From NCBI GenBank assembly GCA_030142905.1, contig JASJOG010000056.1, positions 603,501-667,500 on the forward strand: DNA of 64,000 nt. The letters run 5' to 3'. Positions within the stretch are counted from its first letter, which is position 1; each line of letters starts with the position of its first letter. Source of the stretch: Heliopora coerulea. Lineage: Eukaryota > Cnidaria > Anthozoa > Scleralcyonacea > Helioporidae. The translations under genes were made by a program, and so were the position numbers. The notes under the pieces are model-generated. The model saw nothing but the letters and a program-made list of their open reading frames with translations, made no database searches and had not been told where the DNA came from. Below, in pieces: positions 1 through 11,900 of the stretch.

Positions 1-1359
1 CCGAATTGCACAACTAACCTAAATGCCACTCACGTTCTATGGGTTGATGCTACTCCTATTCAACGAGAACCTGATCCAGATGTGAGAGAACAACTTAAGA
101 CATTTTGGGACCTAGAGACATTAGGTATTCGTGATGAAGAGAAGTCCGTTTACGATGACTTTGTTGAAGAGATCCAATTCAATGGCGAAAGATATGAAGC
201 CCACCTGCCATTCAAGAAACATCACCTGGTGATTCCAGACAACCACACAGGAAGTGTGAAGAGATTAGTGTCCTTGTTGGGTCTCCTTCAGAACCAGCCT
301 ACCCTGCTCAGAGAATATGACAGGATCATTCGTGATCAACTCGACAACGGAATCGTCGAGCGAATCCCTCCTGAAACGGAAGTGAAAGTTGGAAATGTGC
401 ACTACTTGCCTCACAGAGAAGTTGTACGAATAGACAAAGACACTAGTAAAGTAAGAGTGGTGTACGATGCATCATCTCGAAGTGAAGGACCTAGCTTGAA
501 CGATTGTTTATATGCTGGTCCACCTCTTACTCCCCTGATTTTTGACATTTTGGTTCGTTTCCGTGCACATCAAGTTGCAATCACAGCCGACATAGAAAAG
601 GCATTCCTCAATATCTCAGTCGTCCCGGAGCATCGAGATTTTCTTCGATTTCTATGGGTTGATGACCCATTCAGCAAGACACCAGAAACGTTGCCGCTGA
701 GATTCACGCGAGTCGTCTTTGGTGTCATTTCAAGCCCATTCATCCTTAATGCTACCCTTCGTTATCACGTTAACCGTTATCTTACTGAAGATCCCGAATT
801 CGTTCAAGAGTTGTTGAGATCCCTCTACGTAGATGACTTCGCATCAGGATCCGAAAATGTAACAACTGCCGTAGAATTATCGAGAAAGATCAAAAACCGA
901 TTGGCATCAGGTGATTTCAACATGCGAAAGTGGCTAAGCAATTCCAAAGACCTAATGAAGCAGCTTTTGACCGACCCAGAGTTCGTTGAATCGCCACAGA
1001 CACAATTGCCGACTATGGAACTTCTTATAACCACCCTTGGTTATAAGTTTGACTCCTGCCCACGAATACTTGGTCAAGCCTGGGATATTGACAGCGACAA
1101 GATTGGGATAGAATTCTACAAGCCGATAGCCGAGGTTGATCAAAACGTTACTATTAAAAGAATGGTGTTAAGTTTAGCTGCAAAGTTCTACGACCCGTTG
1201 GGCCTGATCTCGCCTGTAATTCTCCAATTGAAACTCCTCTTCCAAGAACTTTGTAACAATAAAGTAGCGTGGGATGATGAGCTGAGTGAAGTGGCACCTC
1301 TGCGCCAGGTGGAAATCGATCTTATCAAGTCTGAGAGAAGCCGGAGTGATCTGGATTGA
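1..1359 (+). pseudogene. BEL/Pao retrotransposon pol fragment (reverse transcriptase), 5' cut by window edge
   Basis: The frame is open from base 1, so the true start lies outside the window; the first usable start-like codon is a GTG at 82. The product is the BEL/Pao type of pol (Pfam Peptidase_A17 region): a VRVVYDASS block near residue 125, then TADIEKAFLNI (RT motif A) and LYVDDFASG (motif C, YVDD) near residues 165 and 250, followed by the FNMRKWLSNS block typical of this clade. The enzyme would copy element RNA into DNA in the cytoplasm. An in-frame TGA at 1357-1359 ends it; homology continues in the same frame downstream, so this is a nonsense mutation and not the natural end. Confidence 0.85.
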
Positions 1360-1947
1360 CCGTGCTACTTCCACCCTTCCCCAAAACAGAGAATTAAACC
1401 CATACAGCTACACGCATTCGCAGATGCCTGTGAAACGTCATACGGAGCCTGCGTTTACATTAAAGAGATCAATAACGCAGAGAAAATCTGGCTAAGAGCA
1501 GCGCAAGCCTCGATCTCAATACTCGAAAAGTACGACAAATTGAAGAATTCACTGCAACTGTTTGAAGACAACGATAGACTTTTACGCTGCCGAGGACGGT
1601 TAGACTATGCACCCCTTCCCTATGAATCCAAGTTTCCTGTCCTTCTACCAAGCGGCCACAGCCCGAGCAACAAAACTGGACCAACCGTTAACGTTAGAGA
1701 TGTTGTTGTCGTTGAAGAAGATAAGGTAAATCGACCAAACTGGATTTTGGCGAAGGTTGAAAGGCTCTTAACCGGAAATGACGGAAAGGTACGTGCAGCC
1801 GAGATTTGCTATCACAACAAAGCAGGAAATCTTGCAGTGACAAGACGACCGTTGAAGAAGCTCTATCCAGTAGAATTGAAGTCGAACCAACCCAACCAAT
1901 CTGATTTTCCAATTAAATTTGTCGAACACACTAAAGTAGAGAACTAA
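1360..1947 (+). pseudogene. BEL/Pao pol C-terminal remnant (RNase H start, zinc-binding edge, DUF5641-like tail)
   Basis: This continues the same frame as the RT fragment. An RNase H start (HAFADACETSYGA) is visible near 1406-1445, but the rest of RNase H is missing. It then runs into the LLRCRGRLDYAPLPYESKF block that precedes the integrase zinc finger in BEL elements. The integrase core is also missing, and the frame resumes in the basic C-terminal domain (VNVRDVVVVEED, then RPNWILAKVERL) that matches the DUF5641 family. At least two internal deletions and one nonsense codon make the copy dead. It ends with TAA at 1945-1947, just before a purine-rich tract and the LTR. Confidence 0.75.
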
Positions 1948-1993
1948 GAATTTACATTTAAGGTTGATAGACCTCCGTCCGTCAAGGGGGGAG

Positions 1994-2188
1994 TGTGTTG
2001 TATTATATTAAGAAGCACGTGGAAAATCACACGGTCACGTGTAGTGGAAATTCACTTTGTTTGATTGACAGTTGACTGTTGAACAAGGCGCGAAGTAGAG
2101 GTCTGAGTGTAGACCGTAAGGTTGAGTCTTATCGAGTTGAATCATTAAATATTCAGAAATTACCCGGAGTTACATCTAAAATATTACA
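1994..2188 (+). repeat. Probable 3' LTR of the BEL/Pao element
   Basis: A polypurine tract (AAGGGGGGAG, 1984-1993) follows the pol stop directly. The LTR then starts with TGTG at 1994 and a TG...CA boundary can be drawn at about 2188 (ATTACA). A length of about 195 bp is on the short side for this family. The 5' LTR is outside the window, so the right end cannot be confirmed by pairing. Confidence 0.5.
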
Positions 2189-2504
2189 GCCACCTCTATT
2201 GGTATATCAAAATTTGCCGCCAAGATGCGAAAGACAAATCCTATCACGAAATTAATGCAATGAAAGAAATCAGTACATCGTCTTTTATTTTTATTATTCT
2301 TTCTTTCCTGGTGCCGTGGTACGTGGAGTCTAAAGCTTAAATTTGTTACTGAAAGCGAGAGCCCAAATCGAGCGCCCGCACGTCATTACGAAGATGGCGC
2401 TCATCATGGGAATACGAGAGGAATCTTTCAGGACGGACTGAAGAAAATGTGTAATCGACGCTACCGACATCTCGGTGTGAAAAAAAACTCATGATACGTT
2501 TTGT

Positions 2505-4084
2505 TTGAATTTTGGAAGAGTTAAGCTAAAATTTTTGACCCAACATTAAGGTCCACCGTTTGGAGAAGTACTACAGCTATTGAGCCTCGTCCACTTAGCA
2601 CTCATCGATAAAGAGTTCACACTAGCCAGATTGATTTCGTATGAATCGAAATCTTTTCATTCCAGTGTGAACGTTACCCAACTCAAGAACTTGTGTAACG
2701 GATGCGAATTGCCTGCGGTCTCAGCATTATTTGAATAAAATTAGTTCCCACGTGTAAATTATGGTCAGGTAAAACTATTTCCTGTTTATATATAGGAGTC
2801 GACTATCCGTGCGTATGCTAAGATAGAAAAATTTCCTGTTATTTGTAAAGGAAGTAAATGCTTTATATGGTAGTACGGATGGTGAACAAAGGGTTACGTA
2901 GGATATGTAAAAGGTCAGAAAATATCAATGAAGCAGAGATTTGAACCGACAATCTTCGACTGTGTAATTCCCCGTCTCGTTATACTTCTAATGAGACGGC
3001 ATAAGCTTCCTTGGTTTGTTTTACATCGTTACTCTCGATTGAAAAATGATGGTAAAGTATGTGTTTGCCTTTTACAATGAATAAAAAAAAAAAGAAACAA
3101 AAAAAAATTTTATCACTGCATGTTTTCTTGTGGCTGAAGTCCCCAATAGAACACTTCCTCTGGTTTTCAATAAACTAATTGACATATCGATAAACTATAT
3201 CGACGACACTGAAGTTTAATAAAGTACCAAAGAGAAATGAACGATCTATTGTTGTTTGATTATTTATATGATAATAACCCATATTCCACTACAACATCTA
3301 ATAAGATAGCTTAAAAAAACGAGAATGGAGCTACTGAAGTCATCTCACCTCAGACCCCTTATGGACCCCGAGTCCATATCAACATTCACACCTGGGGGAA
3401 CTCTAACACTGACCCTTCCGATCTAAATATCATCAGTGTTTCCACGATGTTCGCATGAGCTCTTGCCAAGCTAATGTTCCAACAGTTGCCGATCCTCTTC
3501 CGAATTTACTCATATGTTTCCTGAACGTCGATAACACCTTTTTAAGAATATCTCTGATTCGATTTAAAATTTACCATTTCAACATTTAGCTTTATTTATA
3601 ACCTTTATCTTGGGTTTTTCAAGATGTCACTTTTATTCGGATTTTGCTTCGTCTTATACTACAAGTATGTCAGTATGAAAATGAAAAGCTTATAAACAAT
3701 ACATTATGGCTGAATTTCGGAAGAATTAATGTAAAATTTTGAATGAACACGAAGGTCCACCGTTTGGGGTATGACTACAGCCCTTTAGCCACGCCCTCGT
3801 GGTGCTCATCGCTGAAGAGTTCACATCAGCCAGATCGATCTTGTATCAATCAAAATATTTTGATTCCAATGGGAACTTTAACAAACCCAAGAGCTTGTTA
3901 CAAAACGTTAGAAGCTCTTTTAGTTTGTTGTGAATTTTTACCCCTGATTGAGAAATCATAGCGAAAGTATGTTTCCTTTTTCACAGGCTTCCAAACACTT
4001 GAAAATAACATTTTTAAAATGAAAACAGTAAAAGTAATTTAATCACTGCATGCTTTTGTGTCTGAATTCCCCAGTAGAAGACTC
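2505..4084. repeat. Two diverged direct copies of the 3'-flanking segment of the first SNTX/GTPase gene
   Basis: The segment from about 2505 (TTTGGAAG, later GGTCCACCGTTTGG) to about 3305 is repeated from about 3708 to 4084 and continues after an inserted element at 4839. Shared landmarks in the same order are GGTCCACCGTTTGG, ATCACTGCATG and, near 3210, ACTGAAGTTTAATAAAGT. The last block matches the 3' end of both large minus-strand genes (near 4870 and 24590). The first copy is the more diverged one and has no gene attached. I see nothing else coding between 2189 and 4084. Confidence 0.6.
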
Positions 4085-4089
4085 CTACT

Positions 4090-4832
4090 CAAGGGCGGAG
4101 ACAGACCCCAAAAGTGGGGGGAGGCTAATGGCTATCGGATGTAACTTAGCAGAGAAGGCAAATAACTTGCAGAAGAGTTTTTGCAGGATATTGTTCCAAC
4201 AAATGTTGTAAAAATGTCCGGTTTTCATAAATTTTAGGAAACCTTTTTGATTTTTAAATTATGCAACCGCATGTCGACGTATCTTACAATAATTTCTTTT
4301 TATAAAGCTTTGAAATAGAACAGAAACTCACACAAAAAACAGTGACGGAGGTCCTAAGTGTACTACAACATGCACGTTTTAAACATTAAAATGTCCAAAG
4401 TACTTAATCCTTTTATCATGCAAATCCACAAATTCTTTTCCTTTTTGTTCTTTTTTTTCTTTCCTGTTTTTGTCTGGTAGAGACCATATATTGAGCAAAG
4501 TACGCTGTCTTTTTGCCATTGAGCTTTTATTTACGCGGAAAACCACGCAAAACGCGTGTTTTCTGATGGCTGGTAAATACTAGTGCGAACATTTCGGGAC
4601 ATATCCATAGTTGTTTCTCCACAGTTTTAGTTCTATTGATCAATTATTACACTTTAGTCGGGGACTTTTTTCCACTTGATGTTACGCCACATTTCCTCCA
4701 GATGTCAAGATTCATTAAAATATGAAAGTACAAATTTTTGGATTTTTTCAGCAGAAATGGGGGGGGCTCTGTTTCTCAACTTTAAAAGTGAGGGGGCTCA
4801 AGCCTCCCTTGCCCCCTATATCTCCGCTCCTG
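4090..4832. mobile_element. Non-autonomous DNA transposon with short imperfect TIRs, dated by an empty paralogous site
   Basis: The left end reads CAAGGGCGGAGA and the right end is the inverted form CTCCGCTCCTG. It is flanked by a repeated CTACT(C) (4085-4090 and 4833-4838). The matching place in the 24.5-kb copy of this flank reads CCTACTCGTTTTCG without an insert, which proves insertion after duplication. The TIR type resembles hAT elements, but the visible target duplication is 5-6 bp rather than 8. No coding capacity was seen. Confidence 0.75.
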
Positions 4833-4838
4833 CTACTC

Positions 4839-5080
4839 GTTTTCGATAAAGTAATCAAAAAACTGGGTCATGGACACTGAAGTTCAATAAAGTGTCAAAG
4901 ATAAATGAACGATTTATTGTTATTTAATTATTCATGTGACAACAAGCCATACTACTCTACAACATACGTCAGTTCACTTTGTCCTTCAAACAAAAAAATT
5001 ACATTTCGTAAGTTCTTTCAATAACGGTAAAACGTCTTCGTACTTTAGTCAGCAGATTGTAAAAGAGGATTCTACTTCAA
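4839..5080 (-). promoter_or_regulatory. 3' untranslated region with poly(A) signal of the first SNTX/GTPase gene
   Basis: On the minus strand an AATAAA lies at 4913-4918, about 165 bases after the stop codon. The stretch 4839-5025 is nearly identical to 24550-24736 behind the second gene, differing at about two positions over some 185 bases. Confidence 0.6.
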
Positions 5081-8000
5081 TCAGGAGATTGCTGACTTTA
5101 TAGCTATACCAAGACTATTAATACCTGCAACAATGCGTTGCCCAAGTCCTTGTTGTGCCTTCTTATTGGATTTCTTGAGGAACTGACGGGTTTCTTCATT
5201 TTCTCGATAGTCGATCCAGGGGTCGTATCCCGGCTTGGCAAGACGATTGATTTCCTCTGCAGCATCCCTTGTTTTTGTCAATGATTCCACGCGATTTTTC
5301 CAGCCAGGTTTTGCTTGTGATTTCTCAGATTTAATGAGAAGATCAAGATAGTCCACTTGTTGCAGTGGATCCTTCTTCAGAGCTATTTCCGACAATTTCG
5401 TCAAACCACGCTGCATTTCAGCTACAAAGTCCAGTACAATTTCTTGAGTTTGGTCGAATTCTTTTTCTAGCTGTTTAATCATTGCTTCCACTTGGCTTTG
5501 ACCTTGGAGTGCCGTGTCGTACCTCATTTTGATGTCGTTGTACTCTTTTTCTACATATTCGTACTCAGTCTCAAAACGATATTGATCATTAACGTGGCGT
5601 GTCCAGTGACATTTATTTGGACATTGCTTGCAATTTCCATTTCTCATTGCAGCGCAATTATCCTTGTTTTCATTCTTTGGAATTTTGCACGGGTAATGGC
5701 ATGTGTAGTTGCAGGTCAAACAGTTGGTGGTATATCTTCCAGTATTCAGCTTCACTTGGACACGCTTTTCCTCCAGAACACTGTACTTGAAGTTCCTGTT
5801 CGCATTGATGTCGGCAGCATGTTGGTTAAAAATTCTCTTCTCTTGTTGCAGTCGGCTGAGTGTATTTACTCCTAAGTTAATCTTATTCCTCAATTCACTG
5901 ACGCTTACTTCTAACTGAGCTCTTTCGTTTAACACCTGCTTAGTAAGGACAAGATTCTTTGGTTCCATGCTGGCCAAACCTCTGAAGAACTTCTCGAAAC
6001 TTGTCCTTCCCATTTTCCAAAACATTCTGCCAAAGTTTTCGTCATCATCTTCACCAGAGTTGTCAACAAACAGGGCACTGTTGTTGAACTTGAAATAGTG
6101 GCTATTATCTTGCAGAATTCCTGCTTCCAGCATTGCCGACAGAGCTTGAGGTTTGTCACCGTCTGCAAAGGTAAAAAGAACGGAAATATTTTCCTTGATA
6201 TCTTTTCCAAACATGGACAGGATACTGTCGAACACATACTGTTGTGTTGGAGTAAGCCTCGGATTTCCAGCTTGAATAAGGAAGCAAATGGCGTCAATAT
6301 GATCAATGCCAGCTGGACCCTTTGTATTAAAGAATGTGCGAATCTGCTCGGTGACCACCTTGTCATGCTCAATTCCTCTTGTGTCTCCAAAGCCTGGTGT
6401 GTCGACAACGGTGAGTGTGTAAGGTACTTCAAATCCTTCGATGTAAGGCAGAGTGTAGCAAGAAACGAATTGGGTTTGACTGTGAGCTTGATTTCCGATG
6501 GTTTTCACTCCTTGATTGTTCGAGAGCTCGTGGATCATCTTGAAACGGAAGTGATCCTTCCACTGAACCCCCAGAACGTAGTTGATCATAGCGTTCAGCG
6601 TGGTTGTCTTGCCAGAACCCGTTGAACCAACAGCCATTATTACCTTCTCAGGCGAACCTGAAAATTTTGTAGTCTTTCCCTCTTCAAGATTTATCTCAAA
6701 CTTCCGTAAATGATTTCCTTTGTCTTCATGGCGAAGAGACCGGGGAAGAGTGTACACTGCTGGTTTTCCATGTTCAGGTGGTTGAACAATGTCGCAGAGG
6801 CCAAGTATCTTACGTGTTTGAAATTCTGTCTGTGGTAGTTTAGTTGTTACTTTCTCACTAAGACTGCTGGCTTCGCTTGGTCCAGCACTTCCACAGATGG
6901 CTGTAACCCTGAATTGGTACGATACTCCTTGTTGAAGACCTTCAACTGTGTAAGTAAGGCATGCATCTTCTGTATATCGCGAGTTTTCCTCCATCCACTG
7001 ATCATCTTTAATCCACTCAATCTTGTAGTTTTCAATGTTGACTCCATTTCCTACGAAGCTGGGCTTAGTGAAGACAATGGTGATGGTATCGGCCGTTGCT
7101 GCAATTGACTGTGGTTTACCAGGTGGACTTGTTGGCTTGGTGGTAGCAGATATCACCTCACTGTATTGACTGACAACAATCTGGGCCACTGCGCACACTC
7201 GGAACAGGTAGTTTGTTGCTGCCTGAAGTCCAGATATGGTCACCGTTTGCTTGACTTCGTTGCTACACTCGGAGTACTGAGTTATCCACTCGTTGCTTGT
7301 TTCTGTGTTAGGTTTGTACTGGACTTTATACCTTGCGATATTGTTCTTGTTTGAATTCGAATCACTCCACCAAAGGTCAACTGTATCATGACCTACGTTC
7401 TTTACTTCTAATTTGTTAGGCTTTGATGATGATGTAAAATCGTTACTAACGACCTCCCCGTCTTCGTAGAGGTATATAAAGGCACCGAGGCTTCCATCGG
7501 AATCAGAGGAAATACCGCAAAGTGTTTCATCTGTGGCAAGGAATTTCGTTTCAGTGTTGTCTTCATTAGCAGCTTTGAGTTCTACGAACTGTTTTACTGC
7601 TTCACGCATTTTCTTACTGAGGTTTCTATTGTCCTTTCTCGCTGATGTGTTGGTGTTCAACTCTGGCTCGTCGTTTCCGTTGAGGAATTTATCCATGCTT
7701 GAAAGTTGAGCATCTTTTTCCGCACCAATTCTGAACGTGCAGCAAACAACATGTTCGTTGCTTGGACCATATATTTCTTTTTCTACATCTTCCGGACAAA
7801 TAAAAGGAGTTTCTTGCAAAAAGTTGACCATACCTTGCAATTTCTTCATCTCCTTCTTCTTATCCGCAATCCAAGCGTCCATATGAAAATGAGCAAATGG
7901 GGAACATTCCTGGTCTTTTAAGAAGTCACCAAGCTCAGATTCCTCCGCTCCTCCACCTCTAATGATTGGAAGCAATGTATGGAGTTTCTCCTGAAAAAAA

Positions 8001-8983
8001 GTCTTGTACTGAGTGATTTGATTTCTGAAGCTTGAAAGTTGTTTCTTTATACTCGGGAACCTGGAACATACATCCTCTCTCATTAGATCATTGCACTCTG
8101 CTTCAAGGGACTGTAGATATTCTTGAATTGCACACGTCTTGCTAACGAAACTATCGCTAATTTCTCTCACCATTCTTGGATGCTGGCTTCTAATTTCACT
8201 TAATGGGCATAAATACACTTCGATGGGAACTGCGTTCTCCCCATTGTCTCCAGTCAATGATGGCAGGCGTTTGTAGATCTTAACTGCGTCTTCGTATTTT
8301 GTGGGTTTTTCTTCACTGATGAAATCTCCGTAGATTTTGCAGCGTAGTTTCTCGATATTCTTCTTTTGTTCTTCAGTTACATCAATAAATCCCTTTTCGT
8401 TAACAGAGATACCAGGTAAGTCTTTCACCACCACTTCCATGTGTCTACACGCCTCCTTCAGAGACTCATTTTTGGAAATATCTTTGTCAAAGATCATAAA
8501 TGCCGCTGCTCCGTATAGGATTCCAACAACTACATCTGTGGCAATATCTTGGTCAAAAACTTCGGGATACTGCACCATTTCACTTTTCAGATGACCCATG
8601 CTTAGCTGCTTCAACACAGTTGTTGTCTGGTATTTAAGTAGCACGCGAGATTGGAGGTTTGTCGTCCTTCTATCATTTAAGAACTGAGCAGCTCCTTGCA
8701 CGTTAGCTAAACCACTTAGAAAACTCAATTTAAGGTTTCCGTCCATACCTAAAACATTTGCTTTATCGTCGAATGTGACTTCGGGAAAGATTTCCGAGTT
8801 AGTATGTGGCTGATGAACAGTGTTAATGACTTCATTCAGATGCTCAGTAGACCACAGTGTTTTGCCAAGGATTAACTTGTCTGAACGGCGATCATAAAGC
8901 ATCCCAAGATCGAACGGTCGTCCCAGGGCAGAAATTTTCTTTGCAGAAATCATTTGTTTATTTATACTTGACATAAACCACAA
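5081..8983 (-). CDS. Stonustoxin-fold / fibronectin III / AIG1-like GTPase protein, copy 1
   Basis: One uninterrupted 1300-codon frame. The N-terminus (about residues 15-260, with ALGRPFDLGMLYDRR) is of the SNTX type (MACPF-related fold), followed by the helical and thioredoxin-like parts of that family (about 270-500). Two fibronectin III domains follow (about 560-650 and 650-745). A P-loop GTPase comes next, with GSTGSGKTT near residue 781 (about 6620-6645) and DTPGFGDT near 861; it has TFADG where TKxD is usual, like AIG1/GIMAP proteins. A Cys-rich patch (about 1065-1125) and coiled coils end the protein. There is no signal peptide, so a cytosolic role is likely; a function in immunity is a guess from the family. 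The second Met (8974) aligns better with the start of the paralogue at 24794-28633. A good 3' splice site (TTTATTTCACAG) at about 9104 suggests an upstream non-coding exon. Confidence 0.85.
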   Translation of the reverse strand: MWFMSSINKQMISAKKISALGRPFDLGMLYDRRSDKLILGKTLWSTEHLNEVINTVHQPHTNSEIFPEVTFDDKANVLGMDGNLKLSFLSGLANVQGAAQFLNDRRTTNLQSRVLLKYQTTTVLKQLSMGHLKSEMVQYPEVFDQDIATDVVVGILYGAAAFMIFDKDISKNESLKEACRHMEVVVKDLPGISVNEKGFIDVTEEQKKNIEKLRCKIYGDFISEEKPTKYEDAVKIYKRLPSLTGDNGENAVPIEVYLCPLSEIRSQHPRMVREISDSFVSKTCAIQEYLQSLEAECNDLMREDVCSRFPSIKKQLSSFRNQITQYKTFFQEKLHTLLPIIRGGGAEESELGDFLKDQECSPFAHFHMDAWIADKKKEMKKLQGMVNFLQETPFICPEDVEKEIYGPSNEHVVCCTFRIGAEKDAQLSSMDKFLNGNDEPELNTNTSARKDNRNLSKKMREAVKQFVELKAANEDNTETKFLATDETLCGISSDSDGSLGAFIYLYEDGEVVSNDFTSSSKPNKLEVKNVGHDTVDLWWSDSNSNKNNIARYKVQYKPNTETSNEWITQYSECSNEVKQTVTISGLQAATNYLFRVCAVAQIVVSQYSEVISATTKPTSPPGKPQSIAATADTITIVFTKPSFVGNGVNIENYKIEWIKDDQWMEENSRYTEDACLTYTVEGLQQGVSYQFRVTAICGSAGPSEASSLSEKVTTKLPQTEFQTRKILGLCDIVQPPEHGKPAVYTLPRSLRHEDKGNHLRKFEINLEEGKTTKFSGSPEKVIMAVGSTGSGKTTTLNAMINYVLGVQWKDHFRFKMIHELSNNQGVKTIGNQAHSQTQFVSCYTLPYIEGFEVPYTLTVVDTPGFGDTRGIEHDKVVTEQIRTFFNTKGPAGIDHIDAICFLIQAGNPRLTPTQQYVFDSILSMFGKDIKENISVLFTFADGDKPQALSAMLEAGILQDNSHYFKFNNSALFVDNSGEDDDENFGRMFWKMGRTSFEKFFRGLASMEPKNLVLTKQVLNERAQLEVSVSELRNKINLGVNTLSRLQQEKRIFNQHAADINANRNFKYSVLEEKRVQVKLNTGRYTTNCLTCNYTCHYPCKIPKNENKDNCAAMRNGNCKQCPNKCHWTRHVNDQYRFETEYEYVEKEYNDIKMRYDTALQGQSQVEAMIKQLEKEFDQTQEIVLDFVAEMQRGLTKLSEIALKKDPLQQVDYLDLLIKSEKSQAKPGWKNRVESLTKTRDAAEEINRLAKPGYDPWIDYRENEETRQFLKKSNKKAQQGLGQRIVAGINSLGIAIKSAIS

Positions 8984-8999
8984 TATGTACCAAAATTTT

Positions 9000-11900
9000 G
9001 TTTAAAATTTGGTAAAGCTCTGATCTGTATTCGTAATTTTTTCTGAAAGATGTATTTTTAATACTCATTCATTCCTTCCATGGCAGTCGAACTGAAGTTG
9101 AAACTGTGAAATAAAACAGATCATTGCGAATTAGTTAGTCACAGTAATTTACATACTGAGCAATCCCAATGGTGCTCTTGCGCAGGAAAATTCATTTTAA
9201 GCAATAACCATAAGGTAATATCCTGTCGCTAGTTGATTTCTTTGTAATTCTTTGTGTTAAGAGAATTATTTCAAAACTCCCAGCTTTGCGGTTATGGTCA
9301 CTTATATTAATTAGCGGAAATCTAGTTAGAAAATAAACATCGAAGTCCATCATGGTGTTTTTCAAATATTTTATGTCTTTACCACGATTTCAATTTCGTC
9401 CCGATTATATGTACACCAATTAGCACCCAGTCTCTAATAAGCGGTCCCCAAAACATGCTTTTTGGAAAGACTTTTCTTTATAAGCGTTTTTCGGCCAGTA
9501 AAAACTGATAAGGATAAAATAATAATAAGGAATGATTGCAAACGACTGTAATTATTTGTGTCACTTGACTTCATGCGGGCCGTGGTAATGACACTTCAAC
9601 GAAGGAACTGCAATGGTTGCTGTCCGTGACTTTAGGGTCAAACTTAATGGGGTTGGAATGTGTTTGCTAATTAGAAAATTCGAAGGAACATTGCAAATTT
9701 GCAATAAATAAGCTTTCCCGTTTTTAAAAGATGGTTACCAAAGAAAAGCGCTCTTGGGGAACTTTACACATCTTCAATTGTTAAATCGACATATAGTCAA
9801 GGAAACAAATAATTTTATTCAAGTCTTGGGCATTTAGGTGGCATAAATATAGATGAGACAGATGAATGAGAACTATATAATTATGTAATATCATGATTAG
9901 CACTGTTTCTTTTCTTCAAGGAAACAAATAATTTTATTCAAGTCTTGGGCATTTAGGTGGCATAAATAAAGATGAGACAGATGAATGAGAACTATATAAT
10001 TATGTAATATCATGGTTAGCACTGTTTCTTTTGTTCAAGGAAACATGTTATCTTTAAATTACCTCATCAGCATGCATGGAGGAAAGTTCGAACGACATGC
10101 GGGTGCTGTAACAAGACTGGAAAACTTTAATTTCATCGCACTTACTTTGATGTCTATAAGCATTTCGTTTAGTGAGACGAAAGCAACATCTATACATAAT
10201 TCTTGCAAACCTGATTACAGCATCACCAAATTTACTCATTTAATCATCTTTATATCCGGCAGCCTAATCAGCTTACAAAATTAACCATTAACATGACATA
10301 AAAATGGTCAAAATCCTGTTTTTCATGCTGCCGTGTTACTTAAAAATACTAACAACATACCATGAAAAATACAACTACCATATACTTGGTTCATATGAAA
10401 CGAATTATATGCTAGTTCTATTTACTTTAAAATTTTGCCAAAACCCTATTAAAAATCATCTAAAAAGTTGGAAAAGAATCTAAGAAATTGAAGAGTCATT
10501 GTTGAAAAGTATTATAATAGGGGTAGCACGATATCCCTAGGTGTAGTGAATTCCAGACTCTTGAACTGTAATAGCAAAATGATTTTTTCATTCAGTCAGT
10601 TTTAGGTTTTGTAAAATTAAGTATCCATGGAGTTATTAGTCCTTAGATTATAATTTTCATTCTCAAACTCATAAATAACTCATGAGTATATGATTCAATC
10701 AGACGCGCTGAATGGCACCACTTGAGCGAACTTGAAATACCATGGAAGTCCTTGGCAGAGGATTTGAGCTGTCTTTTCCAGTCCTTGGACTGAAAATTCT
10801 AGTTCTAGTCCTTGGACTTAAAATATAATTTCATATAATTGGTTTATTCATCAAGACACTCATTACTAATACACTAATTCATTGTGCCAATACACTAATT
10901 GATTCTGAGAAGTCATTCAAAAGCCTCCAATTCGGACTAGACAAGGTTTTCTAGTTCTCGGATTTCGTTCCAATCCTCGTCTTCGCCTTGGACTAGAACG
11001 AATTCCTCGTTCTTGAAAACCTGTCCTAATCCTCATTGTCGGCCTTTAAATATTACTTAAAATACCAAGTAAGATAATCGGCAACACTTAGAGCTATGAC
11101 CAAATGATAGTGATAATGGCCTATTATCTAGTTACCGTTCTCGTTTCTCTTTGACACATCTAATAACCCAAACAACATCACATCTTTTAGCAGTTCTTAA
11201 AAAGTGTGGATGCCATGTATCGTAACAAAAAGTCTCTCCGAAAGTATAATTCTATGAATTCCATCATTAGCTGCAAATGAACCATGCTACAATGCTTGTT
11301 TGAATTTTTCAATTAAAGTTCAGTCACGTGGCACCTTGCGTGGTTTTTCTCGTCAAAATCATGGATTGCGTGTGACCTCCAAAATGGCTACATGCAATAT
11401 CTTAAAGATATTCTTTGCATTTTGAATACCAAGATCGATAGGAATAGACCTTGTGTTCTAGCCGGCGTACTTCGCGAATTTGCTAGATTTGAAACATGGA
11501 GCTTCAGTTAGTCTTCGGATTTCGAAGTAGAAATTCATGAAATGAAACAAATTACGTTCTGATTTCAGACGTAATAAAATCGAGTCTAAATTTTACCACA
11601 GACTTCGTATGCCAATAAATAAGGAAAAAGCATATTTACAAAACGTATTTACCCTTGATATAAGGCCACGAATACTCGAATACTTGTAGTTGCGAAGCTG
11701 AGGAGTCCCTTAAACTTTTTTTTACATTAATGTCTAGTCATAAGCGGAGACGGACTGGCACCATTTTGGCCCTAGGGCTAACAGAAAATCCGAGCCACCT
11801 AAATAACCAGGGTGCTAATATTAATACTAGTAGTCTAACATCTAAATGTAGTATATAGTTCGACTAACATTTTCACTCCTCACTCGTTTAACATGTTTTA

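Noticed and set aside
9797..10040. CRISPR array
   Set aside because: Simple tandem duplication of a 119-bp unit without spacers.
10012..10284. 90-residue plus-strand frame
   Set aside because: Starts inside the tandem repeat and shows no family pattern.
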